DNA of 64,000 bases, taken from assembly GCA_947566705.1 (NCBI GenBank), contig CANOLA010000003.1, positions 1 through 64,000 of the forward strand, read 5' to 3'. Below the pieces are notes generated by a model, which saw nothing but the letters and a program-made list of their open reading frames with translations, was not told the DNA's origin and searched no databases. Each line of letters opens with the position of its first letter. Position 1 is the first letter of the stretch. Positions 10,313 through 19,056 of this stretch are shown one piece after another. This DNA comes from an uncultured Lachnospiraceae bacterium. GTDB taxonomy: Bacteria; Bacillota; Clostridia; Lachnospirales; Lachnospiraceae. A program made the position numbers and the translations under genes.

Positions 10313-11215
10313 ATCCTTTTTCTCCTCCCGCAGACTGACATCAAGCTGCGGATACGGAATGGAAATATGATTTTCATCAAGCGCCAGCTTTATCTGCTCA
10401 AGCATATGCCAGCGGACAGGCCAGTAATCCTCATTCTTTACCCAGAAACGCACACCAAGCTCCACCGCAGAGTCTGCCAGTGCCGATACAAAAATATCGC
10501 AGGGTCTGTCAGCTGCCACTCTGCTTTCTTCTTCTGTAACAGCCTGTAAAACCTTTTTTGCCTCGGCAAGGTTTGTCTCATATGCCACGCTGACGGTCAG
10601 ATCAATCCTGCGGTACTCCATCCGGCTGTAATTTGTAATACTCGTATTGGAGAGGCTTCCATTTGGAATCACGATCACCTTATTGTCCACAGAGAGAAGT
10701 TTGGTGTAAAATGTTGTAATCTCGTCTACCGTTCCTTCCTGGCCCGTTGCATTATCCAGAATATAATCCCCGACCACAAAAGGCTTCATTAAAAGAATCA
10801 GTACGCCTCCCGCAAAATTGGACAGACTTCCCTGCAGAGCAAGTCCAAGTGTCAGTCCGGCAGAACCAAGAACTGCCACCACAGAACTGGTGGTAACGCC
10901 AAACTGTGACAGCACAATCATCAGAAGCACAAAATACAGACTGTACCTTATCAGCGAACAGAGAAAGGTAATCACACCGGCTTCAGCCTTTCCTTTCTCC
11001 AGGGATTTTTTTATCATTTTGACAAAACCCTTAATCAGTCTGCTTCCAATGATTAATATTATCACCGTAATGACAAGCTGCATCAGAAACGAAAAAAGTG
11101 ACGGCACAAGTCCTTCCAGATATGTCCGGATGATTCCCGGATTTTTTTCAATTTCCTGCAGAAGATCTGCTTCTGTCCCTGACTGTTTTATTAAAAAATA
11201 ATTGAAATAATTCAC
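10301..11215 (-). CDS. mscS: small-conductance mechanosensitive channel, MscS family
   Basis: This membrane channel releases solutes on hypo-osmotic shock. The 304-residue product has three transmembrane segments in the first half. The pore-lining helix is rich in Ala and Gly (VLGSAGLTLGLALQGSLSNF) and is followed by the MscS beta domain (VGDYI, VDEITTFYTKL, VIPNGSLSNTSI). The start is GTG 11215, supported by AAGGAG eight bases ahead; no better ATG fits. Its last two codons and stop lie inside repeat copy 1, so its natural C-terminus may have been slightly altered. It is divergent from the TetR-family gene, 153 bases apart. Confidence 0.93.
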   Translation of the reverse strand: MNYFNYFLIKQSGTEADLLQEIEKNPGIIRTYLEGLVPSLFSFLMQLVITVIILIIGSRLIKGFVKMIKKSLEKGKAEAGVITFLCSLIRYSLYFVLLMIVLSQFGVTTSSVVAVLGSAGLTLGLALQGSLSNFAGGVLILLMKPFVVGDYILDNATGQEGTVDEITTFYTKLLSVDNKVIVIPNGSLSNTSITNYSRMEYRRIDLTVSVAYETNLAEAKKVLQAVTEEESRVAADRPCDIFVSALADSAVELGVRFWVKNEDYWPVRWHMLEQIKLALDENHISIPYPQLDVSLREEKKDMVK

Positions 11216-11317
11216 CCTTTGTACTCCTTTATCTGCTACAGTATATCAAAATCCAGTTTAAGTGTAAAGTCTGTTTCGGGGCTGTGATATCCAGCCCTCG
11301 CTTTTGCAGGATATATA

Positions 11318-11326
11318 TGTTATAAT
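11318..11326 (+). promoter_or_regulatory. extended -10 promoter of the TetR-family gene
   Basis: TGTTATAAT is a perfect extended -10 element about 43 bases before the TetR-family start codon. No convincing -35 box stands 17 bases upstream, which is tolerated for extended -10 promoters. It lies in the divergent region shared with mscS. Confidence 0.6.
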
Positions 11327-11368
11327 AGCAATGATTAAAAAAACGGCAGCACAAAAAGGAGAAATAAA

Positions 11369-11947
11369 ATGGGTGAGAAAACACGGGATGAAAGATATCA
11401 TGTAGCAGAAGAAGCAATCCTCGACGCGTTTTTTCTGGTTCTTAAGGAAAAGGAACTGGACAAAATCACTGTGTCCGATATTATTAAAAAGGCCGGAATT
11501 GTGCGGAGTACTTTTTACAACCACTTTGAAGACATTCCGAATCTTATAAATGCCATCGAGGATAAAACCGTGAACGATATTTTCTCCCTTATGAAGACTT
11601 TCCATCCGGAGAATGACTGGGATATGTGCAAATCCTTTTATTTAACTATCTGCGAATACACCATGACAAATCCTTTTCTTGCCAGCCTTCTTAGGGATCC
11701 GCAGGAAAATACATTTTTCAGAAAAACCGTAACCATGTTTCACCGCTACGTGCAAAAAGTGACGCAGACAACTGCTGCCATTGAACACAGCAAGGAAGAT
11801 CTTTCCTATATGATAGCCTGCTCAATTGGCAGCACCATCGGCGTACTTCACAAATGGGCAAAAGACCAGTTTAAGGATTCTCCTGAGTATGTTGCCAATC
11901 TCCTGACGAGGGTCTTTCTGTCAGGAATGCTCCCGAATATCCTTTAA
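11369..11947 (+). CDS. TetR/AcrR-family transcriptional regulator
   Basis: The 192-residue product has the classic N-terminal TetR helix-turn-helix (ITVSDIIKKAGIVRSTFYNH, residues about 32-51). An all-helical C-terminal domain would bind an unknown ligand. AAAAGGAG precedes ATG 11369. It is one of few plus-strand genes here. It is divergent from mscS and convergent with the acyl-activation cassette (13 to 3.3 kb further right), so it may regulate either; TetR proteins beside lipid or polyketide genes often control them. The effector is unknown. Confidence 0.9.
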   Translation: MGEKTRDERYHVAEEAILDAFFLVLKEKELDKITVSDIIKKAGIVRSTFYNHFEDIPNLINAIEDKTVNDIFSLMKTFHPENDWDMCKSFYLTICEYTMTNPFLASLLRDPQENTFFRKTVTMFHRYVQKVTQTTAAIEHSKEDLSYMIACSIGSTIGVLHKWAKDQFKDSPEYVANLLTRVFLSGMLPNIL

Positions 11948-11972
11948 AAGGATTCGGGAGTATTTCTTTTTT
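11930..11972 (+). terminator. intrinsic terminator of the TetR-family gene
   Basis: A GC-rich stem, CTCCCGA paired with TCGGGAG and continuing into TCCTTTAAAAGGA, is followed by TATTTCTTTTTT. The stem spans the stop codon of the regulator. It separates this gene from the convergent AMP-ligase gene that ends at 11977. Confidence 0.8.
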
Positions 11973-11976
11973 CCAG

Positions 11977-13530
11977 TTATACCCCTGGCTGCGGCTCATC
12001 AACTGTGGCTTCCTGCCTTTTAATCTTCTGGGTGGCACTTTTGATAAACGGATTCTTTCTCACCACAAGCCCGGTAATCCGGCGGTATGTAGGCTGTTCT
12101 TTATTGTACTGGTCCAAAAATGCCTGCAGGGCAGACTTCACAGCCTCTTCGTCCAGCCCTTTTGCTGCGACAACATCCTGGTCCGGATAAATTCTTGCAG
12201 TAAGACCATTATCCTCCCCTGTCACAATTATCTCGCCTACCAGCGCATTTAATGCCAGCTTATTTTCAATTTCCTCCGGAGAAATATTTTCCCCGTTTGA
12301 AAGAATAATCAGATTCTTCACACGGCCATTGATAAACAGGAAACCGTCTTCGTCCATATAACCCTTGTCCCCTGTATGAAGCCATCCATCCTGCAGCGTC
12401 TTTGCAGTTTCCTCCGGCATTTTATAATATCCCTTCATAACGCTGCTGCCTTTTACAAGTATTTCTCCGTTTTCAAACCGGATACTGGCGTTTGAAAGAG
12501 GCTTTCCGACAGATCCCGTCTTGTTCATTTCCTCCGTATTGGAACTGATGACAGGAGAACACTCTGACATGCCATATCCTTCCAGCACTTTTACACCATA
12601 TTCTGCAAACCTCTCGATATAGAACGGATCCAGATGGGCGCCGCCGGTAAAGATAATATCCAGATTCCCACCAAATACCTGGTCCGCCACCGCCTTTTTC
12701 GGAATGGAAGCATCCACGCTGGCAAGCCGCTTGTCAATCGTCTCAATCATCAGGGGAACCATAAGCATGACTTCCGGCTTAAAAATGCTCATGTTTCTTA
12801 CCATATGAAGAAGAGAATCATTGATGCAGACAGTCGCACCCAGCGAAAAGCCCTTAAGCCAGTCCATCACCAGACAGTATGCATGATGAATCGGGAGCAC
12901 GCTTAAAAGGGTAGTTCCAGGATCTGCGGTATAATCCACGGAAATAACATTTTCCGCCAGATTGCCCTGGGTAAGCATGACGCCCTTGCTCTTTCCTGTT
13001 GTACCCGATGTAAAAATAATAGTTGCCACATCGTTAGGATCCGGTCTTCTGGCATCATCGCCAGAAGACGCTGCTTTTAATTCAGCAAGAGATTCCACCT
13101 TTTGATTCGGAAAATCAAGTGTCTCCTCCTGCAGCATCCAGATTTTTCCAAGCTTTGGACATGAAGCCAGAATCCCCTCCAGAAGCGCCTGGTTCTTTGG
13201 ACTTAAGAAAAGTGCTTCTGAATCTGAACGGTTCAAAAGGTCAGTCAAATCTTCCAGTGGAAGCCCTGCGTCCAGAGGGACAGCAACTGTATTACCCGTG
13301 ATGATTCCCAGATAACTCTCAATCCATTCCACTGAGCTTACGCCAATCAGGGCGATATGCTTTCCTGCAAAACCCTCTGCCTGTATTCCTCTTCTGACTG
13401 CCACGACATTTTCCATCAGTTCCTTATAGCTTCTCTCAAGGATGTCCTTTTTTTTCAGCCACTTCACAGCTGCAATTTCTGAATATTTACCTGCACTTTC
13501 TTCCAGTATGTCACGAATCAGTTTTCCCAT
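11977..13530 (-). CDS. AMP-dependent acyl ligase (adenylation enzyme)
   Basis: This ANL-superfamily enzyme activates a carboxylic acid with ATP and should transfer it to CoA or to the carrier protein encoded just upstream. The 517-residue product shows the P-loop IIFTSGTTGKSKGVMLTQGN, the YGMSECSP motif, the HTGDKGYMDEDGFLFINGR hinge and a C-terminal lysine in KSATQKIKRQE. It is a stand-alone adenylation unit. It lies 6 bases after the acyl carrier protein gene in an operon with a condensation-like protein, which suggests acyl-ACP loading rather than fatty-acid catabolism. The substrate cannot be read from the sequence; long-chain acid or amino acid are both possible. Confidence 0.88.
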   Translation of the reverse strand: MGKLIRDILEESAGKYSEIAAVKWLKKKDILERSYKELMENVVAVRRGIQAEGFAGKHIALIGVSSVEWIESYLGIITGNTVAVPLDAGLPLEDLTDLLNRSDSEALFLSPKNQALLEGILASCPKLGKIWMLQEETLDFPNQKVESLAELKAASSGDDARRPDPNDVATIIFTSGTTGKSKGVMLTQGNLAENVISVDYTADPGTTLLSVLPIHHAYCLVMDWLKGFSLGATVCINDSLLHMVRNMSIFKPEVMLMVPLMIETIDKRLASVDASIPKKAVADQVFGGNLDIIFTGGAHLDPFYIERFAEYGVKVLEGYGMSECSPVISSNTEEMNKTGSVGKPLSNASIRFENGEILVKGSSVMKGYYKMPEETAKTLQDGWLHTGDKGYMDEDGFLFINGRVKNLIILSNGENISPEEIENKLALNALVGEIIVTGEDNGLTARIYPDQDVVAAKGLDEEAVKSALQAFLDQYNKEQPTYRRITGLVVRKNPFIKSATQKIKRQEATVDEPQPGV

Positions 13531-13536
13531 ATTTTT

Positions 13537-13776
13537 CTATGCCTCCGCCTGCAATTTTTTCAGCAATTCCAGTGCTTCCCCAACCGTGAGAACTTTCAGT
13601 GCATCCTCCTCTTCCAGTTCCACATCGAATGTGTCCTCCAGTTCTCCCAGAAATGACATGAAATCAAGGGAGCTAAAACCCAGATCCTCCCTGAACCTCA
13701 TATCAGCCGTCATCTCCTCCGGCTTTACCTTACAATACTGCGCTATAATCTTCTTAAATTCCATTTCCTGTGTCAT
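13537..13776 (-). CDS. acyl carrier protein
   Basis: The 79-residue acidic four-helix protein carries the phosphopantetheine attachment motif DLGFSSLDF, with Ser36 as the expected modified residue. The flanking helices match carrier proteins (FDVELEEEDALKVLTVGEAL). It sits between a condensation-like protein and an adenylating ligase, so it is likely a dedicated carrier for that pathway and not the housekeeping AcpP of fatty-acid synthesis. Spacing to the ligase gene is 6 bases. Confidence 0.93.
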   Translation of the reverse strand: MTQEMEFKKIIAQYCKVKPEEMTADMRFREDLGFSSLDFMSFLGELEDTFDVELEEEDALKVLTVGEALELLKKLQAEA

Positions 13777-13826
13777 ACACAGTCTTTTTCCTTTCTTTCA
13801 TCTTATTATTTTTCAATCTTTTCCTC

Positions 13827-15218
13827 TTATACTCTTTCCATAATCTCGCCGATACTCATGTCCGGCTCCGCAATTCCCATGAACAGAATGCGCATCATAT
13901 AATAATATAACAGCTCCATATCATGTTCCTCCAGATGGGCAGTCTGATAATGATAGGAGAAATTCATTCCTCCGTCTTCCGTATGGGATACGGTTAAATA
14001 CATCTTCTTCGTGGCCGCGCCATTGGCAAACCATTTTGCATGCTGCGGGATATTTACAAGATGAGGATTGTCCATCTTTACCGGCATAGGCTGGTATGTT
14101 AGATAGCAGCTCTCATATGTGGTGTTTTCCGGTGTATTATAACGCTTTCTCATCTCCTCCACAATCAGTGCCGGATCATAATTGCTGTGCATATAAATTT
14201 TATTCTGTACGTTCTGGATTTCATAAGCTGCAGAAAGAAAATCCATTTCCGGATCAATCACCGTCCTGCACGGAAACATAATCGTCCTGCTGCCCCCTGA
14301 TGTCCACTCATCATGGGTGGAGCGTCTGGAAATAAAATTCTGAATCGTGATATCCTGCTGTCCGTCATTTGCCTTTGATAGGTATGTCCTGATTCCAAGC
14401 AGTAAAAGATTGGTCATGGACAGCTGGTGGTTCATGCAAAAATCCATCAGGTTTCTGGTTGGTTCCGGCTCCAGCAAATAATCCTTCACTTCCACAAAAA
14501 GATTTTTCAGTTCAATGTCTGCCGCCCTTAACTTTTTATTGCCGTGCCGCTTTCTTGCTTCCTCCAGCACGGAAGGTCCCTGAATATCCGAATACAGCGG
14601 TTCTCCGAGCGCATCCAGCTGGTCATCCCAGAATTTTTTGTCTTTTGCAAAACGCTTCTCATTGCCAGCTCTTTTCAAGTCCTTTTCCAGAACCATCTCA
14701 TAATCCGCCAAATCCGCAGGGTATTCAGACTGAAACCGGTAATGGGTATACAACTGCATCAGGTCATTTATCATTACCACCATCCCGCAGGAATCTATAA
14801 GCCTGTGGTCCATGTGGATGAAAAACCCATTGTATCCCTCCGGTAGCCTTACCATCGTCACATCACACAATGGAATATCATCTCCGTCAAAGGTCTCATA
14901 TGCCCACTGCTGCATCAGATTGTCTGCTTCAGCCATAGACATGCCGGACAAATCCTTTATGGGAATGTCCCTGCTGTCTCTTTCTACAATATACTGCCTG
15001 ACCTCTCCCTTTGCATCAGGTTTCGTAAACCGCACCCGCATACATCCGTAGCGCTCAATCTCACACTGGATACATTTTTTCAGTAATCCAAAATCCAGCT
15101 GTGCCTTTAAAGACGCCACCACACTGACACCTGAAACCTGCTGGGTTTTGTAGTTTAAAATCCACTGGTGATGCATTTTCTGTGCTGCCGTCAAAGGATA
15201 ATAATCCTGCATTTGCAA
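13827..15218 (-). CDS. condensation-domain-like acyltransferase
   Basis: The 463-residue product resembles the chloramphenicol-acetyltransferase-like fold of NRPS condensation domains and PapA-type acyltransferases. It starts YPLTAAQKMHHQ, as condensation domains often do. The catalytic HHxxxDG motif appears as MDHRLIDSCG (second His and the Asp kept, first His replaced by Asp, Gly by Ser). A later SRRSTHDEWTSGG segment and a C-terminal GEIMERV fit the same fold. It probably joins an acyl group from the adjacent carrier protein to an amine or alcohol. No signal or membrane segment is seen. It heads the three-gene operon. Confidence 0.8.
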   Translation of the reverse strand: MQMQDYYPLTAAQKMHHQWILNYKTQQVSGVSVVASLKAQLDFGLLKKCIQCEIERYGCMRVRFTKPDAKGEVRQYIVERDSRDIPIKDLSGMSMAEADNLMQQWAYETFDGDDIPLCDVTMVRLPEGYNGFFIHMDHRLIDSCGMVVMINDLMQLYTHYRFQSEYPADLADYEMVLEKDLKRAGNEKRFAKDKKFWDDQLDALGEPLYSDIQGPSVLEEARKRHGNKKLRAADIELKNLFVEVKDYLLEPEPTRNLMDFCMNHQLSMTNLLLLGIRTYLSKANDGQQDITIQNFISRRSTHDEWTSGGSRTIMFPCRTVIDPEMDFLSAAYEIQNVQNKIYMHSNYDPALIVEEMRKRYNTPENTTYESCYLTYQPMPVKMDNPHLVNIPQHAKWFANGAATKKMYLTVSHTEDGGMNFSYHYQTAHLEEHDMELLYYYMMRILFMGIAEPDMSIGEIMERV

Positions 15219-15357
15219 ATCCTCCCATCTCTTTTATGGCTTTGCTCCATATGTTACCTATGAAGTTATCACATTTCATTTTTGATTTCTACCCACGAAA
15301 GGACTTAACAAACAGTTTACCCTAAATTGTCCAAAACTTTACAGTCCCGGTAAATTC

Positions 15358-16326
15358 TTATCTCTCACACTTTGAAAAAAACTCCAGCAGTTTTTTCCTG
15401 TATAATTCCGGAGCGGCATAGGCGCTGCAGAGATGCCTGGCTTCCGGCACTACCACCAGTTCTTTAGACGCCCTGCATACAGAATAGTTATACCTTGAAT
15501 TTTTTGGATTCACATACGTATCCTCTTCACCATGGAAAAATAAAACCGGCCGTTTATTTTTCTGCAGTGCCCTCGTGGTATCCGCATTCTCCATCCGAAA
15601 ACCTGCGAACAATCCGCAGAACAGATTCAGCCGAAACAAAAGCAGCCCGATCCAGTGGATATGAAACCAGTTCGCCGCCATATCCTTAATCTGACTTCTC
15701 ATGGAACGAAATCCGCAGTCAGCAACCAGCCCCCTTACCTCTTTGGGGAGTTTATGTCCTGACGCCATCAGTACAGAAGACGCCCCCATGGATTCCCCGT
15801 AGAGATATATGGGCAGTTTTTTCTTATTCTGTTTTGCAATGTAATATGCCCATCTCTGCACGTCATACTGCTCCAGAGCACCAAAGGTAATGTATTCCCC
15901 TTCACTCTTCCCGCAGCATCTCTGGTCAATGAACAGCAGACTGCAGTGGTTCTCATGAAGAAAACGCGCCGTATATGCGAAGTCCCCGAAGCCGCTGCCC
16001 TTGTATCCATGACACAGAATCACAAACCGCCTGGCATTCTCAGCCGGCAGATAATAAGCATGCAGTTTCAGCCCGTCCCTGCTTGTTATATGGCAGTCCT
16101 GCATCTGCTGGCCAATGCACCAGGCTTTCCCCTCCTCATATTCTTTCTCAAATTTATGTCTGGGATGATTAATTTTTGTATGTGTCAGCTCAAACCATTT
16201 CTTTTTTTTCTGCGCCTTCTGCCCTTTGCAGCAGACAGCCATTTGAAAAAAAGACCAGCCGGCTGCAAAAAATGCACCGGCTGCCACAGATACCATTCCA
16301 GGTATTTTTAACCATTTATCTCTCAT
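15358..16326 (-). CDS. membrane-anchored alpha/beta hydrolase
   Basis: The 322-residue product has one N-terminal hydrophobic segment (residues about 8-28), then an alpha/beta-hydrolase fold with FVILCHGYKGS for the oxyanion region, the nucleophile elbow GESMGA, an acidic residue in FFHGEEDTYV and a late His in EARHLCSAY. It resembles the YqkD/BEM46 type. The substrate is unknown. I chose ATG 16326, which has GAGG 11 bases before it; the open extension begins at TTG 16362 and has no ribosome binding site. It may precede the acyl-activation cassette in the same transcript (139-base gap), where it could release the product, but this is speculative. Confidence 0.82.
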   Translation of the reverse strand: MRDKWLKIPGMVSVAAGAFFAAGWSFFQMAVCCKGQKAQKKKKWFELTHTKINHPRHKFEKEYEEGKAWCIGQQMQDCHITSRDGLKLHAYYLPAENARRFVILCHGYKGSGFGDFAYTARFLHENHCSLLFIDQRCCGKSEGEYITFGALEQYDVQRWAYYIAKQNKKKLPIYLYGESMGASSVLMASGHKLPKEVRGLVADCGFRSMRSQIKDMAANWFHIHWIGLLLFRLNLFCGLFAGFRMENADTTRALQKNKRPVLFFHGEEDTYVNPKNSRYNYSVCRASKELVVVPEARHLCSAYAAPELYRKKLLEFFSKCER

Positions 16327-16604
16327 TAAAATCCAGCCTCTTTTCCTAACAGATTCTTTCAATTTTTATGTGGAAAACTCACTACTTAATAATCCACAAC
16401 AACAGCATGAGCGCGATTAATAAAACCTTTCCTTACTTTCGATTACAAGTGAATGATATCGCAACTCCTCAGATTACAGATTGTTCCTCATTCATATCAA
16501 TTTTTTGATATCATGATACTACTATTCTATCATGGAGTAAAGACTTATTTCCCTTTGAATATTGTGCAGTACAATCCAATAAGGGCTGAGGTGACATCCA
16601 AAAA
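16327..16604. other. intergenic region between accessory cluster and hydrolase gene
   Basis: This 278-base AT-rich stretch contains no credible gene. A small hairpin (ATATCAA and TTGATAT around TTTT, 16494-16511) lies 94 bases after the permease stop codon and could act as a weak terminator of the accessory cluster, though it lacks a proper T-run on the minus strand. It presumably also carries the promoter of the hydrolase gene, which I could not pin down. Confidence 0.4.
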
Positions 16605-19037
16605 CTATTCCTGCCGGAGCATCCGGCTGATATTCCTGTTTGCAAGGTTCTTTTTTACTGCGCGTTTTGTTAAAAGATAACAGCCGCCGAGAACGATAAT
16701 CGCACCTGCAAAATACCCGGTAACTGTAATCTGCAGCTGGTCATTCATCATAAATGCCAGATACAGACTTACAGGAAATGCAATCATGCAGGATGTTATG
16801 ACTGCCATGACTGCCAGTGTCATAATCTCTTTTTGGAGCAGTTTTTTCATTAGTTTGTCCTCTGCACCGATACTGCGCATCATGCCGATTTCTTTTTCAC
16901 GGTTTACAATATTTGTTTTAATGATGCTGTTAATAATCAGTATGCCAAGGACCGAAACCGCAAGAAGAACATAAACCGCAATCGCCCCCATTCCCATCAG
17001 CTGTCCCTCCGTGTTATCTGCAAATGCTTTTAAATCCAGAATTGACACTTCATTTCCCAGCATGGAATAAAGTGTTGACTCATCGGCTCCTTCTGTGCAG
17101 TCAACCAGAATATCCGTATAATGATAAAGCGATTCTTCATCACCAAGCGCTGCATATATTTTTTCCGCCAGCTTTTCACTGACAATCAGGTATGCACTTT
17201 CACCGGCAGAAAACGCAAATCCACCCAGCAGACTGTTTCCATATTCGTCATACAGGATTTTCTTCACGGGAACTGTAAAAGTAACAGCTCTGTCTGTATC
17301 CTTTAACCCCGCATATCTGAGTGTCATACTGTCACAGCGGTACCCACTGTCGCCGTAAGAAACCACAACCCCCGCTTCCTCCTCCGGTACGCTGATTTTA
17401 TTTAATTCCAGAAATTTATCAAACAGATTGTCACTGTACACATACAGATTTGTATCATACCTGTTCCCAAAATCCGGCTCACATGCTACATCATTACTGA
17501 ATTTCTGCCAGTAGACACTGTTTACCTCCCCATTCTGCTTAAGCTCCATAACCTGTTCAAAAGATATGTATTGATCATCAATAAAATTGGAAGATGCTTC
17601 GTAACGTGAAAAATGTCCCCTCATATCCATGGATTTAAAATTAATTGTACCGACAACATTGACAAGAACCATGATAATCACTCCGCACAGTACAAGAATG
17701 GAAAACAAAGTACGGGTACGGGATTTGCTTCGTTTTAAGTTCCGGACCGCCATGACAGACAGCAGTTTTTTACCTTTTATGTCTGGTCTTACGGCAAAAT
17801 TTATTTTTCCTGTTTCCATAAACTGCATCATTTCCACTGGTTCCAGCTTCCAGATTTTCAGGTAAAAAACAAAAAATGCAAGAAAAACCGCAAGGACTGT
17901 CAGCGCAGCTGTGAACAAATACGAAAAAATACCGTCCGGATAATCTGCCAGCTCAATATTTAACAGAGTACCAAGAATCGGTCCGCAGACCATCCTGTTC
18001 AAAAGATTTCCTGCAAATACACCCAGTACCAGTCCAAAAACTGCATAAAAAGAAGTTTCAGCTCCCATCAGCTTTAACAGATTTTTACTGGAAAGTCCCA
18101 TGCAGCGCATAATTCCATACTGTCTGATTTTTTCCGTGATACTGCTGTTAATTGTATGATAAACAAACAGGACAAGGCAGAATGAAATCAGTGCGGCAAC
18201 GCCACCAAAGGCTGATGCCGTATCCTGGTACATCCCCTCCCCTTCAAATCTTTCACTCCTGACCGGATTTGTCCAGATATGGTCTTTGTAAAAATATTTG
18301 TCTTTTCCAAACAAGTCCGCAATCTCCATCTGCAGCTCCACATCCTGGTCCACACTCTGTTTATATTTATCAAGCAGCATCGAAATACTGTTTCCGTTTC
18401 TGTCATACTGGAAATGGTATTTTTCCACATCCGTAACTGCGGTTTCATAAGTTGTCTGCATATAATAAGTATCCGAATTAACACCGGAATCTGACAAAAT
18501 GCCGGAGATGCGGTAGGTAATCTCATGTTCTTTATAATCATCATCATGAACTGTCAGCTTCAGGCTTTCCCCTACCAGTTCCTCCGGTGTTTTCCCAAGC
18601 ATGGCGCAGTACTTCTCCTCCACACAGATTTCCCCGTACTTTTCCGGTTCCTTTCCTGCAATAAATTCCCTTGGGGGAAGTTCTTTCCACGCACCTTCCA
18701 CACCCTCAATAATAATGGCTGTCATACCGTTTGGCGCTAAGCCGGAAGCATAAGTGGCTTTCTTGTACATCGTATATTCACTGTGGTGTTCTTCCAGCCA
18801 GGAGTAAATTTCATCCAGCTCGTCAAAATCAAAATTACGAATCTGAAAATCCGCAGTCGGATAATCCCCTATCATATGCCGGAACTGCAAAAGAACTCGT
18901 TCCCCCATCTGGAGCAGGGAAAACATTAATGTCACAGAAAATGCAATTCCCATAATGCTTAAAACCGTGTTCTTTTTGTAACCCTTTATGTAACTGAATG
19001 CGAGACTAATAATCCCGTCTTTTTTTGTTTTTTTCAT
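16605..19037 (-). CDS. FtsX/MacB-type ABC transporter permease, full size
   Basis: The 810-residue product has the ten-helix layout of large FtsX permeases: one N-terminal helix and an extracellular domain, three helices at about 280-400, a helix at about 440-465, a second extracellular domain, and three C-terminal helices. Two FtsX cores are recognisable, each ending in an arginine-rich cytoplasmic loop (REKEIGMMRSIGAED). The ATG at 19037 is preferred over GTG 19049 because AAGGTGG lies six bases ahead. It is the last gene of the accessory cluster. Its likely partner is the MacB-type ATPase at 26959-27642. Such pumps export or expel peptides, so immunity to the cluster product is plausible. 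Confidence 0.9.
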   Translation of the reverse strand: MKKTKKDGIISLAFSYIKGYKKNTVLSIMGIAFSVTLMFSLLQMGERVLLQFRHMIGDYPTADFQIRNFDFDELDEIYSWLEEHHSEYTMYKKATYASGLAPNGMTAIIIEGVEGAWKELPPREFIAGKEPEKYGEICVEEKYCAMLGKTPEELVGESLKLTVHDDDYKEHEITYRISGILSDSGVNSDTYYMQTTYETAVTDVEKYHFQYDRNGNSISMLLDKYKQSVDQDVELQMEIADLFGKDKYFYKDHIWTNPVRSERFEGEGMYQDTASAFGGVAALISFCLVLFVYHTINSSITEKIRQYGIMRCMGLSSKNLLKLMGAETSFYAVFGLVLGVFAGNLLNRMVCGPILGTLLNIELADYPDGIFSYLFTAALTVLAVFLAFFVFYLKIWKLEPVEMMQFMETGKINFAVRPDIKGKKLLSVMAVRNLKRSKSRTRTLFSILVLCGVIIMVLVNVVGTINFKSMDMRGHFSRYEASSNFIDDQYISFEQVMELKQNGEVNSVYWQKFSNDVACEPDFGNRYDTNLYVYSDNLFDKFLELNKISVPEEEAGVVVSYGDSGYRCDSMTLRYAGLKDTDRAVTFTVPVKKILYDEYGNSLLGGFAFSAGESAYLIVSEKLAEKIYAALGDEESLYHYTDILVDCTEGADESTLYSMLGNEVSILDLKAFADNTEGQLMGMGAIAVYVLLAVSVLGILIINSIIKTNIVNREKEIGMMRSIGAEDKLMKKLLQKEIMTLAVMAVITSCMIAFPVSLYLAFMMNDQLQITVTGYFAGAIIVLGGCYLLTKRAVKKNLANRNISRMLRQE

Positions 19038-19056
19038 ATACTGTTCCACCTTATAT

